Of a stretch of DNA of 35,325 bases, positions 17,138-25,191 are shown piece after piece. This DNA comes from Litorisediminicola beolgyonensis (GTDB taxonomy: Bacteria; Pseudomonadota; Alphaproteobacteria; Rhodobacterales; Rhodobacteraceae): assembly GCF_042679605.1 (NCBI RefSeq), contig NZ_JBHTMU010000038.1, positions 1 to 35,325 on the forward strand. The letters run 5' to 3'. The notes below the pieces were generated by a model. That model had not been told where the DNA came from and did no database searches. It worked only from the letters and a program-made list of their open reading frames with translations. The translations under genes and the position numbers were made by a program. Numbering within the stretch: the first letter of the stretch is position 1; every line of letters begins with the position of its first letter.

Positions 17138-18208
17138 ATGCTGGAACGATTGAAACGGCTTGGCAGGCGGGCACCCGAGCAGATGCCCGAGGATGCCTTG
17201 CCGGTCGTATGGCTTCTCGGCAAGACCGGCGCGGGGAAATCCTCGCTCGTGCGCGCGCTGACCGAGCAGACGCAGGCCGAGATCGGCGACGGCTTCCGGC
17301 CCTGCACACGCTCCGCCACCAGCTACGACTTCCCGGCGGACGAGCCGCTCCTGCGCTTCCTCGACACCCGCGGTCTCGGCGAGGCCGGGTACGATGCCGA
17401 GGAGGACCTCAAGGCCTGCCGCGGACGCAGCCACGTGGTGCTCGTCGTCTGCCGCCTCGACGATCCCGTGCAGGGCATGGTCGCCGATGCGCTCGCCGAT
17501 GTGGCGCGGCACGAGCCGGAGACGCGCGCGATCCTGGTTCTGACGGGCGCGGACCTCGTGCCCGACGACGACGCGCGACAGCGGTCGCGGCGCCAGATCG
17601 AGGCGATGATGCGCAAGGCCGCGGGACGGACCTTGCCCTCGGGCGTTCTCGACCTCGCGCCCGAGACATCGCGTGACGTCGACGGGGTGCGCGAGCTACG
17701 GGCGCGGCTTCTCGACACGCTGCCCGCCGTCGGGCTGCTTCTCGCGCGCGACGAGGCGGCGACGCAGGAGGAAAAGGCCTTCCAATCGGTGCGCCGCCGG
17801 GTCCTCTTCTATGCGGGGCTGGCGGGCACCACCGATGTCGCCCCGATCCTCGGAGCGGTCTCGGTTCCGGCGACGCAGCTCGCGATGCTGCGCGAGCTTG
17901 GACAGCATTACGGGGTCGATTGGGAGCGCTCGACCACCGCCGCGTTCTTCGGGGCGCTCGGGCTCAGCGCGGGCACGCGCTTCGCGGCGAGCTACGGGCT
18001 TCGGCAACTGGCCAAGCTGATCCCGGTCTATGGCCAGACGATCGGGGCTGCCGCCGCGGGGTCGATCAGCTTTGCCACGACCTATGCGCTCGGGCGCGCG
18101 GCGGCGTTCTTCCTGCATGCCCGCTCGACCGGCCGGGCGCCGAAAGAGGCGGAACTGCGCGACGTCTATGCCCGCGCGTTCAAGCTGTCGTCCCATGACG
18201 CTGATTAA
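17138..18208 (+). CDS. DUF697-type GTPase with C-terminal membrane region
   Basis: A 356-residue protein with an N-terminal P-loop GTPase domain: G1 GKTGAGKSS (28-36), G3 DTRGLGE (76-82). The G4 position is TGAD (136-139) in place of [NT]KxD, so guanine specificity may be relaxed. A helical, hydrophobic C-terminal part (about 215-335) with TTDVAPILGAVSVPATQLAMLRELGQHYGV and AKLIPVYGQTIGAAAAGS resembles the DUF697/YcjF domain that meets the membrane. A GAGGG stretch supports the ATG at 17138. It overlaps the next GTPase gene by 14 bases, so the two are expressed together. Role unknown; YcjX/F and Era/dynamin-like relatives are the nearest guides. Confidence 0.78.
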   Translation: MLERLKRLGRRAPEQMPEDALPVVWLLGKTGAGKSSLVRALTEQTQAEIGDGFRPCTRSATSYDFPADEPLLRFLDTRGLGEAGYDAEEDLKACRGRSHVVLVVCRLDDPVQGMVADALADVARHEPETRAILVLTGADLVPDDDARQRSRRQIEAMMRKAAGRTLPSGVLDLAPETSRDVDGVRELRARLLDTLPAVGLLLARDEAATQEEKAFQSVRRRVLFYAGLAGTTDVAPILGAVSVPATQLAMLRELGQHYGVDWERSTTAAFFGALGLSAGTRFAASYGLRQLAKLIPVYGQTIGAAAAGSISFATTYALGRAAAFFLHARSTGRAPKEAELRDVYARAFKLSSHDAD

Positions 18209-19751
18209 GCGGCTGAGACCTTTTCTTCTCCGCTGGGAGAGGATGCTCTCGCTGGCCGCACTCGCCTTGCCCTTCGTGGTGGCGATGTGCGCCGGGTTTC
18301 TCTGGATGGCCGAGCATGGCTGGCTCGTGCATTTCATCGTCGCCTCCATCACCCTCGGCGGCGGGGCGCGGCTGGTGCGTCTGGCGGTCTGGTGGTGGCG
18401 CAAGCGGCGCGATGAGCCCGAGATACCGGTCGACCGCCCGGACCGCATCCATGCCAGGATCGACCCGGGCTGGTCCGAGCGCGAGCGGCTCGCCTTCCAG
18501 TCGGCGGCGGAGTTCATCGCGACGGAAACCGCGAAGCCGCGGCCCTGGGACGATCTCTACGAGTTGGGCCTCGAGGTGGTGGAGCGCGTGGCGCAAGCCT
18601 CGGGCGGGGCGGGGAAGGGTGTGCTGGATTTCACCGTACCCGAGGCGCTTCTGCTGGTCGATCACGTCGCCAACCGGTTCCGCCGCGACATCCGCGAACA
18701 TCTGCCCTTTGCCGACAGCATCTCGGTTGGTACGCTGCACTGGTTCTGGCGGCATCGCGACCTGGCCCAGCGGCTCGGGACGCAAGGGGTCTATGCCTGG
18801 CGCGTGTTCCGCGCGATCAAGTCGCTCCCGGTCGCCGTCCTGCGCGAGATCGAGGGCGCCATCGCCGGGCATCACGCCTCCTTCGTCACCAACGAGGGGA
18901 TCTCGGTCGTCCAGGCGCTGCTTCTCGAAGAGGTCGCCGTCGCCGCGGTCGAGCTTTATTCCGGGCGGCTGCGGTTCTCCGAGGCGGAGCTGCTCGCGCT
19001 GCGCATGGGGGCCAGCGACGAGGACCGCGACCGGCTCGCCTCCGAGGACCTGCCGCTCCGGGTCGCGATTGCGGGTCAGGTCAGCTCTGGCAAGTCGAGC
19101 CTGATCAACGCGCTTGTAGGCGAAGATCGCGCCGAGACGGACATCGTGCCCACGACCGAGACGGCGCAGAGCTACGAGGGGGTCTTCGGCGACCTGTCTG
19201 TCGTGCTTATGGACATGCCGGGTCTCGACGGATCGGAGAGCGCCGCGGACCGGGCTCAGGCCGAGCTTCTGAGCGCCGACATGGTGCTCTGGACGGTGCG
19301 CGCGAACCGCCCCGCGCGCGAGATCGACCGCGCGGCGATCGAGGCGTTCCGCCGCCATTTCGCGGCCCATCCCGAGCGGCGGATGCCGCCCTTCGTGCTG
19401 GTCGTCACTTTCATCGACGAGCTGCTTCCACAATGGCCTTACCCGGAGAATTTTCTGGGCGAGGCGGCGATGGAGAAGGTGCACGAGGTGGTCGGAGCGG
19501 TGATGCGCGATATCGGCGGGCGCGACGTCTATCCGGTGCCGGTGGTGCTGACCGATCCCGACTGGAACGTCGATGCGGTCCGGTCGCGGCTGATGGGCCA
19601 GTCCGGCGAGGCGCTGATGGCGCAGCGAAACCGGCTGCGCGTCCTGACCCGGAGCGGCGGGCTGCGGCGCGAGGCCTCGCGCGCGCGGCGCGGGATCGAG
19701 AAGGGATTGTCGATCTTCGGCAGCCGCAGCGGGCAGAAGGACGACGGGTAG
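18195..19751 (+). CDS. Membrane-anchored dynamin-like GTPase
   Basis: A 518-residue protein with two N-terminal membrane helices (about 18-37 and 43-68) followed by a basic loop WWWRKRR, a ~200-residue helical region, then a GTPase domain: G1 GQVSSGKSSLINAL (294-307), G2 threonines 320-321, G3 DMPG (340-343) and a non-canonical G4-like TFID (405-408). The C-terminal ~60 residues are basic. It overlaps the preceding GTPase gene by 14 bases. The two proteins, one with a C-terminal and one with an N-terminal membrane region, look like partners. A membrane remodelling or stress role is inferred, not shown. Confidence 0.78.
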   Translation: MTLIKRLRPFLLRWERMLSLAALALPFVVAMCAGFLWMAEHGWLVHFIVASITLGGGARLVRLAVWWWRKRRDEPEIPVDRPDRIHARIDPGWSERERLAFQSAAEFIATETAKPRPWDDLYELGLEVVERVAQASGGAGKGVLDFTVPEALLLVDHVANRFRRDIREHLPFADSISVGTLHWFWRHRDLAQRLGTQGVYAWRVFRAIKSLPVAVLREIEGAIAGHHASFVTNEGISVVQALLLEEVAVAAVELYSGRLRFSEAELLALRMGASDEDRDRLASEDLPLRVAIAGQVSSGKSSLINALVGEDRAETDIVPTTETAQSYEGVFGDLSVVLMDMPGLDGSESAADRAQAELLSADMVLWTVRANRPAREIDRAAIEAFRRHFAAHPERRMPPFVLVVTFIDELLPQWPYPENFLGEAAMEKVHEVVGAVMRDIGGRDVYPVPVVLTDPDWNVDAVRSRLMGQSGEALMAQRNRLRVLTRSGGLRREASRARRGIEKGLSIFGSRSGQKDDG

Positions 19752-19927
19752 GGCGCCGTGCCGCCCCGAGCGCTCCGGCGAGCCGGCCGTGCCCTCCCGA
19801 TCCGCCGCGGACGGGATAGTCGAGGTCGCAAAAACGCTGCCCCGACGGGTTTCGGCGTCCTAGACTGGACCCACGGCGCGCCGCGCGCGCGCCGGCCGCA
19901 TGTCTCAACAGCGAGAGACCGGAGCCC

Positions 19928-20431
19928 GTGAAGAAGTCAGTCCTCGATGCAACCGATATCCGCATCCTGAGCGCCGTCCAGAGGCACGGCCAGCTCAGCA
20001 AGTCCAAGCTGGCCGAGATTGCCAATATCTCGGCGACGCCCTGCTGGGCGCGGCTCGAACGGTTGAAGGCGGCGGGGCTGATCCGCGGCTACCACGCCGA
20101 TATCGCGCTCGACCGGATCTGCGACTTCACCCAGGTCATCGTCACCGTGTCGCTCACCCATCACCGCAAGGTGGATTTCGACCGGTTCGAGGCCTGGGTC
20201 CTGCGGCATGACGAGATCACCGAATGCCTCACCACGGGCGGCGGCATGGATTACGTGATCAAGACGGTCACGCCGACGCTCGCAGCCTTCCAGGCGCTGA
20301 TGCAGGAGATGCAGGACGCCGAGCTCGGGGTGGATCGCTACATGACCTATATCGCGACGCGGGTGGTCAAGGACAGCAGTCCTAATCTCGCGCGTCTCGC
20401 CGCGCCGGTGGTCCGCGACCGAACGGGCTGA
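19928..20431 (+). CDS. Lrp/AsnC family transcriptional regulator
   Basis: A 167-residue DNA-binding regulator: N-terminal winged helix-turn-helix (DATDIRILSAVQRHGQLSKSKLAEIANISATPCWARLERLKAAGLIRGY, about 7-58) and a C-terminal RAM/AsnC effector-binding domain (QVIVTVSLTHH, then CLTTGGGMDYVIKTV). The start is GTG at 19928, after a GAGAGACCGGAG stretch. It stands 140 bases upstream of the DmdA-like gene on the same strand, so a local regulator of that cluster is a reasonable guess. The effector, perhaps an amino acid or sulfur compound, is unknown. Confidence 0.88.
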   Translation: MKKSVLDATDIRILSAVQRHGQLSKSKLAEIANISATPCWARLERLKAAGLIRGYHADIALDRICDFTQVIVTVSLTHHRKVDFDRFEAWVLRHDEITECLTTGGGMDYVIKTVTPTLAAFQALMQEMQDAELGVDRYMTYIATRVVKDSSPNLARLAAPVVRDRTG

Positions 20432-20533
20432 AACCGGCCCGAAAAACAGCCCGATCCATAGGCTCCGGCGGCACATTTTGGACCGCTCCCCGCGCCGGTT
20501 CGCCCGTAGATATGGATCATTCTCAACCGGTTC

Positions 20534-20550
20534 CCGGGCGGCGCGCCCGG
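20534..20550 (+). promoter_or_regulatory. GC-rich hairpin upstream of the DmdA-like gene
   Basis: CCGGGC (20534-20539) and GCCCGG (20545-20550) form a perfect 6-bp stem with a 5-base loop, 21 bases before the ATG at 20572. No T-tract follows. It may be a leader structure or the end of the lrp transcript. Confidence 0.35.
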
Positions 20551-20571
20551 TGACAGACAAGGGCGCACGGG

Positions 20572-21711
20572 ATGCATTCAGACGAGTTCGGCTTCGGCAC
20601 GCAGATCCGCAAATCCCCCTATTTCGACGCCACCGTGCGTTGGGGCGCGACAGGGTTCTCGGTCTACAACCACATGTACATCCCGCGCGATTTCGGCGAC
20701 CCCGAGGCGAACTTCTGGACCCTCGTCAACGACGCCATCCTCTGCGACGTCGCAGTCGAGCGCCAGGTCGAGATCACCGGCCCCGATGCCGCGCGTTTCG
20801 TGCAGATGCTGACGCCGCGCGACCTGTCGAAGATGGCCGTCGGCCAGTGCAAATACATCCTGATCACCAACGCCGCGGGCGGGGTCCTCAACGATCCGAT
20901 CCTGCTGAGACTGGCCGAGAACCATTTCTGGATCTCGCTTGCCGACAGCGACATCCTGCTCTGGGCGCAGGGCGTGGCGGTGCATTCGGGGCTCGATGTC
21001 GCGATCACCGAACCGGACGTGTCGCCCTTGCAGCTGCAAGGCCCGAACTCGGGGCTGATCATGCAGGCGCTCTTCGGCGACGAGATCATGAGCCTCAAAT
21101 ATTACTGGCTGCGCGAGCTCGAGCTCGACGGTATTCCGCTGATCGTCTCGCGCACCGGCTGGTCGAGCGAGCTCGGCTACGAGATATACCTGCGCGACGG
21201 TGCGAAGGGCGACGCGCTCTGGGAACGGATCATGGCCGCCGGTCTGGAATACGGGCTGAAGCCCGGCCACACCTCGTCGATCCGGCGCATCGAAGGGGGG
21301 ATGCTCTCCTACCATGCCGATGCTGACATCACCACTAATCCCTACGAGCTGGGCCTCGGACGGCTGGTCGATCTCGACATGGAGGCCGAGTTCATCGGCA
21401 AGGCCGCGCTGCGCCGCATCCGCGACACGGGCGTCTCCCGGATGCAGGTCGGTCTCGTCATCGACGCCGAGCCGCTGAAGGGGCCGAACACCACCTTCTG
21501 GCCGGTCAGCGTCTCGGGCGAGAAGGTCGGCAAGGTCACCTCGGCGGTCTACTCGCCCCGGCTCGAGCGCAACATCGCGCTGGCGATGGTCGCGGTCGAG
21601 CACGCCCAGATCGGCTCCCGGCTCGAGGTCGTTCTGCCCTCCGGGCCGACCGTCGCCACCGTGGTCGAGCGTCCGTTCTTCGATCCGAAGAAATCCCTCG
21701 CCGCCGCTTGA
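20572..21711 (+). CDS. DmdA/GcvT-family THF-dependent demethylase-like protein
   Basis: A 379-residue aminomethyltransferase-fold (GcvT) protein. The order RKSPYFDAT, TGFSVYNHMYIP, DVAVERQVEITGPDAARFVQMLTPRDLSK, VGQCKYI, GGVLNDPILLRLAEN, WISLADSDILLWAQG and LQGPNSG follows DMSP demethylase (DmdA), which moves a methyl group from dimethylsulfoniopropionate to tetrahydrofolate. The second half is less alike: RTGWSSELGYE here against the SGWSKQGGYE form I recall for DmdA, and HTSSIRRIEGGMLSY. So it may be a divergent DmdA, or another methoxy/methylthio demethylase of the LigM/DesA/DmdA group. It starts a cluster with OsmC- and MtoX-like genes, which favours a methyl-sulfur substrate. Confidence 0.72.
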   Translation: MHSDEFGFGTQIRKSPYFDATVRWGATGFSVYNHMYIPRDFGDPEANFWTLVNDAILCDVAVERQVEITGPDAARFVQMLTPRDLSKMAVGQCKYILITNAAGGVLNDPILLRLAENHFWISLADSDILLWAQGVAVHSGLDVAITEPDVSPLQLQGPNSGLIMQALFGDEIMSLKYYWLRELELDGIPLIVSRTGWSSELGYEIYLRDGAKGDALWERIMAAGLEYGLKPGHTSSIRRIEGGMLSYHADADITTNPYELGLGRLVDLDMEAEFIGKAALRRIRDTGVSRMQVGLVIDAEPLKGPNTTFWPVSVSGEKVGKVTSAVYSPRLERNIALAMVAVEHAQIGSRLEVVLPSGPTVATVVERPFFDPKKSLAAA

Positions 21712-21726
21712 TCCGGAGACGCCCCG

Positions 21727-22176
21727 ATGACCGATCTCGCGATCGACCTGCATTGGCAGCGCCACAGCCCGGCGTTGGAGAGCGGGCACTATTCCAACGC
21801 GCATCGGGTCGTCTTCAACACCCGCTGCGATGTCGATGTGGACGCCGCCCCCGACTGGGGCGGCGATCCGGAGCACACCAACCCCGAGCAGGCCCTGGCC
21901 TCGGCCTTGTCGAGTTGCCACATGATGACCTTCCTCGCTCTCGCGGCAAAGGCCGGGTGGCCGGTCGCGGGCTACTCGGATCACGCGGTCGCCACTTTGG
22001 GGCGCAACCCGCGCGGACAGATGTCGGTCACGCGCATCGATCTGCATCCCGTCGTCCGTTTCGACCCGGGCTTCGCCGTCACCGACGAGGCGATGGCCCA
22101 GATGCAGGACCGCGCGCATCGCTACTGCTTCATCGCCAACACGCTGGCCGACAGCGTCGAGATCACTATCCGCTAG
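21727..22176 (+). CDS. OsmC/Ohr-like peroxiredoxin-type protein
   Basis: A 149-residue OsmC-family protein. The two conserved cysteines are Cys64 in ALSSCHMMTFLALAA and Cys134 in HRYCFIANTL, with Glu54 in NPEQALASALSSC. These make a thiol-based peroxidase for organic or hydrogen peroxide. It is 15 bases after the DmdA-like gene and upstream of the MtoX-like gene. Because methanethiol oxidase releases H2O2, a detoxifying partner in the same cluster is plausible. Confidence 0.88.
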   Translation: MTDLAIDLHWQRHSPALESGHYSNAHRVVFNTRCDVDVDAAPDWGGDPEHTNPEQALASALSSCHMMTFLALAAKAGWPVAGYSDHAVATLGRNPRGQMSVTRIDLHPVVRFDPGFAVTDEAMAQMQDRAHRYCFIANTLADSVEITIR

Positions 22177-22326
22177 GCGCGCGCGGGCAAGGGCAGGGGA
22201 GGCCCGAAGCCCGCGCCGCCCGGCGGCAAAAGACTTCGCCGGGACCGCGATCCGTGGCAGGCTCGGCGCAGTGCATTTCCTGAGGACCGCTTTCACGACC
22301 AATTCATACTGACGGGAGGAGACACC

Positions 22327-23727
22327 ATGAACCTGAGACCGGACCCGACATTCCACGCGACGCCGAAGCTCGCGATGGAAGCCCCGGCCGAGACCCTGGC
22401 CTTCACGCTGATGCTGAGCCCCGACGGCTCCGAGCCCGACGGGCTCGCGGTGGTCGATGTCGACCCGAACTCCAAGAGCTACGGCGAGATCGTCCATCAG
22501 CTGATCATGCCCAACAAAGGCGACGAGTTTCACCATTTCGGCTGGAATGCCTGCTCTTCGGCGCTCTCGCCGCTGTCGGGCCACGCCTTCCTCGAACGGC
22601 GCTACCTGATCATCCCCGGCATCCGGTCGTCGCGCATCTACGTCATCGATGTGAAGGAGCCGCTCAAGGCGAAGATCCACAAGATCATCGAGCCCGAGGA
22701 GGTCTTCGAGAAGACCGGCTATTCGCGCCCCCACACGATCCATTGCGGCCCCGAAGGCATCTACGTGAGCACCCTGGGCGGCGGCGGCGACGATGGCACC
22801 GACGGCCCTCCGGGCATCTTCATCATGGATTGCGAGACCTTCGAGATCCTCGGTCGTTACGAGATGGACCGGGGCAAGCAGGAGAAGCATTACGATTTCT
22901 GGTGGAACCTGCCGCGCGACTACATGGTCAGTAGCGAATGGGGCCTGCCGCCGCAATTCGAGAACGGCCTCGTCGCCGAGGATCTCCTGTCGAACAAATA
23001 CGGCCACCAGATCCATTTCTGGAACCTGCGCCAGCGCAAGAACGTGCAGACCATCGACCTGGGCGAGAACCACCAGATGGCGCTCGAGATCCGGCCCGCC
23101 CACGACCCGGCCAAGGATTACGGCTTCTGCGGCGTCGTGGTCGACACCACCAACCTGCAGGGCTCGATCTTCACCTGGTGGCAGAAGGACGATGGCACGT
23201 TCGAGGCCAAGAAGGTCATCTCCATCGACCCGCGCCCCGAGAAGGCCGAGAACCTGCCGCCGCTCCTGCAAGGCTTCGAGGCCGTGCCGCCGCTCGTCAC
23301 CGATATCGACCTGAGCCTCGACGACCGGTTCCTCTACGTCGCCTGCTGGGGCCTCGGCGAGATGCACCAATACGACGTCTCGGACCCGATGAACCCCAAG
23401 CTCACCGGCAAGGTCGAACTGGGCGGCATCGCGCGCGGCACGCCCCATCCCAACGGCAAGCCCTTCGCCTACGGTCCGCAGATGGTCGAGATCAGCCGCG
23501 ACGGCAAGCGCGTCTACTGGACCAATTCGCTCTACTCGACCTGGGACGACCAGTTCTATCCCGAGGACGAGGGCGGGCAGATGGTCATGGCCCATGTCGG
23601 CGAGAACGGCGGCCTGACGCTGGCCGAGGAGTTCTACGTCGACTTCCCCAAAGGCTACCGCAGCCACCAGATCCGGCTCGAAGGCGGGGACTGCTCGACC
23701 GACAGTTTCTGCTACCCCACTGTCTGA
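22327..23727 (+). CDS. Methanethiol oxidase-like / selenium-binding protein SBP56
   Basis: A 466-residue SBP56-family protein. Matches to SELENBP1/MtoX run along the length: GDEFHHFGWNACSS, RSSRIYVIDV, HTIHCGPEG, HYDFWWNLPRDYMVSSEWG, SLDDRFLYVACWG, GPQMVEISRDGKRVYWTNSLYSTWDDQFYP and a GGDCSTD C-terminus. The family includes bacterial methanethiol oxidase, a copper enzyme giving formaldehyde, H2O2 and sulfide. No signal peptide is visible, unlike exported relatives, so it may act in the cytoplasm. The usual SCO1/MauG maturation genes are absent here; a membrane protein follows instead. GGGAGGAG supports the ATG. Confidence 0.85.
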   Translation: MNLRPDPTFHATPKLAMEAPAETLAFTLMLSPDGSEPDGLAVVDVDPNSKSYGEIVHQLIMPNKGDEFHHFGWNACSSALSPLSGHAFLERRYLIIPGIRSSRIYVIDVKEPLKAKIHKIIEPEEVFEKTGYSRPHTIHCGPEGIYVSTLGGGGDDGTDGPPGIFIMDCETFEILGRYEMDRGKQEKHYDFWWNLPRDYMVSSEWGLPPQFENGLVAEDLLSNKYGHQIHFWNLRQRKNVQTIDLGENHQMALEIRPAHDPAKDYGFCGVVVDTTNLQGSIFTWWQKDDGTFEAKKVISIDPRPEKAENLPPLLQGFEAVPPLVTDIDLSLDDRFLYVACWGLGEMHQYDVSDPMNPKLTGKVELGGIARGTPHPNGKPFAYGPQMVEISRDGKRVYWTNSLYSTWDDQFYPEDEGGQMVMAHVGENGGLTLAEEFYVDFPKGYRSHQIRLEGGDCSTDSFCYPTV

Positions 23728-24400
23728 GATCGCCTGGCTCGAAAGCACAACGGCCCTTTGGTGGGCCGTTGTCGTCTCCGGCCTCTACCACGGCGTCAAT
23801 CCCGGCATGGGATGGCCTCTGGCCGTCTCGGCCGCGCTCATGGATCGCGACCGCCGCAGCCTCGTGAAGGCGCTCGGCGCGCTGGCGGGCGGCCATTTCC
23901 TCGCGATGGCCGCGATCCTCTTTCCGTTCAGCGCGCTGCTCTTCCTCGTCGCGTGGCAGCGCGAGATCCAGATCGGCGCCGCCTGTCTTGTGATCGCGCT
24001 CGGGGTCTACCTGCTGATCAACCGGAGGCATCCGCGCTTTCTCGCCCGCGTGCCGCCCTCGCGACTGGCTCTCTGGTCCTTCCTCGCGGCGATGGCGCAT
24101 GGGGCAGGGCTGATGCTGGTGCCGATCTATCTCGGCATCTGCCGGACCACCGCGACCGATCCGGGCCATGCCGCCGCCTCGGACCTGATGGCCGGGACCG
24201 CCGCCACCGCGGCGCTCGTCGCGATCCTCCATACCGGGGCGATGACATTGGCCGGAGGCGCTCTGGCCTGGGCCGTCTACGCCTGGCTCGGCCTCAAGGC
24301 GGTGAGCCGGAGCTGGTTCAACCTCGATATCGTCTGGGCGCTCAGCCTGATCCTGGTCGGGTGCGTCTCGCTCTGGTTCGCGACGACGGGCGGCCACTAG
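23720..24400 (+). CDS. Polytopic membrane protein, probable CTG start
   Basis: An inner-membrane protein of about 226 residues if it starts at the CTG at 23720, or 197 from the ATG at 23807. The longer form adds a first hydrophobic helix (LWWAVVVSGLYHGVNPGMGWP). His-containing membrane motifs occur three times: YHGVNPGMG, AMAHGAGLM and ILHTGAM, as in metal or thiol transport proteins, but I do not recognise the family. The frame has a stop at 23615-23617 and no ATG, GTG or TTG between there and 23807, and no good ribosome binding site precedes 23807. The CTG start would overlap the mtoX-like stop by eight bases. Its place suggests a role with that enzyme, perhaps copper or product handling; this is inference. 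Confidence 0.65.
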   Translation: MSEIAWLESTTALWWAVVVSGLYHGVNPGMGWPLAVSAALMDRDRRSLVKALGALAGGHFLAMAAILFPFSALLFLVAWQREIQIGAACLVIALGVYLLINRRHPRFLARVPPSRLALWSFLAAMAHGAGLMLVPIYLGICRTTATDPGHAAASDLMAGTAATAALVAILHTGAMTLAGGALAWAVYAWLGLKAVSRSWFNLDIVWALSLILVGCVSLWFATTGGH

Positions 24401-24414
24401 ACCCCCGTGCAGCG

Positions 24415-25053
24415 TCAGTCCGCGATGCCGAAGGCGCCGAGAAACCGGTCGACCGCGCGCTCGATGGCCTCGGACGGATCGTCGGGGCCAGGCATCCGGT
24501 AGATGTGCTGGCGGATGCCAATATAGACGATGCCGCCATGGAGGTTCCAGATATCCTCCATGCTGGGCTCCGGCCCGCCCGTGGCCGCATCGCCGATCTC
24601 GGCAAGAAGCGGGCGCAGGATGACGCCGCCCAGATGCTCGAGATAGCGACGGTTCAGCTCGGCTCCGGCGAGACCCGAGAACATGAAGATCCGCATCCAT
24701 TCATATTCGAAGATCAGCGCGCTGTACTCGTTGTAGAAAGCCAGGAGCCGCGTCCGGATCGACAGCGAGCGGTCGCTCAGCCGCTCCGGCCAGTCGGGCG
24801 ACAACCGGCCGAGATAGACCTTCTCGTAGACCGCCTCGATCAGATCGTCCTTGGTCGAGAAGTAGTTGAAAAGAAGCGATTGCGTGATGCCGAGCCGCTT
24901 GGCGAGATCACGCGTTTTCCCGTCGAGCCCCTGCTCGGCGAAGAAGGCCACCGCGCCGTCGACGATCTGCTGGCGCCGCTCCTCGGGCGGCAGCCTGCGC
25001 CGCGTCTCCTGCGTCGTGTCCGTCGCCTCGGTGTCGTCGACCTGCCTGTCCAT
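24415..25053 (-). CDS. TetR family transcriptional repressor
   Basis: A 212-residue TetR-family regulator: the N-terminal helix-turn-helix covers about residues 25-70 (RRQQIVDGAVAFFAEQGLDGKTRDLAKRLGITQSLLFNYFSTKDDLIEAVYEK), followed by a helical ligand-binding domain. It is transcribed away from the molybdenum hydroxylase operon. A perfect 8-2-8 palindrome lies between the two, so it likely represses that operon and possibly itself. The ligand is unknown. Confidence 0.9.
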   Translation of the reverse strand: MDRQVDDTEATDTTQETRRRLPPEERRQQIVDGAVAFFAEQGLDGKTRDLAKRLGITQSLLFNYFSTKDDLIEAVYEKVYLGRLSPDWPERLSDRSLSIRTRLLAFYNEYSALIFEYEWMRIFMFSGLAGAELNRRYLEHLGGVILRPLLAEIGDAATGGPEPSMEDIWNLHGGIVYIGIRQHIYRMPGPDDPSEAIERAVDRFLGAFGIAD

Positions 25054-25130
25054 GCCGCGCTGCTTTCCACGTTTCCCGAAAATATTCTACTTGCATTCTT
25101 TCGAACTTTATAGATCAAATGATCAACAGG

Positions 25131-25148
25131 ATTGAGCGAGCGCTCAAT
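25131..25148. promoter_or_regulatory. Palindromic operator between tetR and the molybdenum hydroxylase operon
   Basis: ATTGAGCG-AG-CGCTCAAT is a perfect 18-bp inverted repeat, the size and form of a TetR-family operator. It lies 78 bases upstream of tetR and 44 bases upstream of the FAD-subunit ATG. Hexamers for promoters on either side are weak. Confidence 0.6.
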
Positions 25149-25191
25149 AAGCGACATGGGGAGATGTCGCGCCGGTTTAGGGAGGAGAGCC

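Noticed and set aside
20578..23748. 1056-codon minus-strand frame opposite the DmdA/OsmC/MtoX genes
   Set aside because: A shadow caused by high GC at third positions; the plus-strand genes have clear family matches and the antisense product has none.
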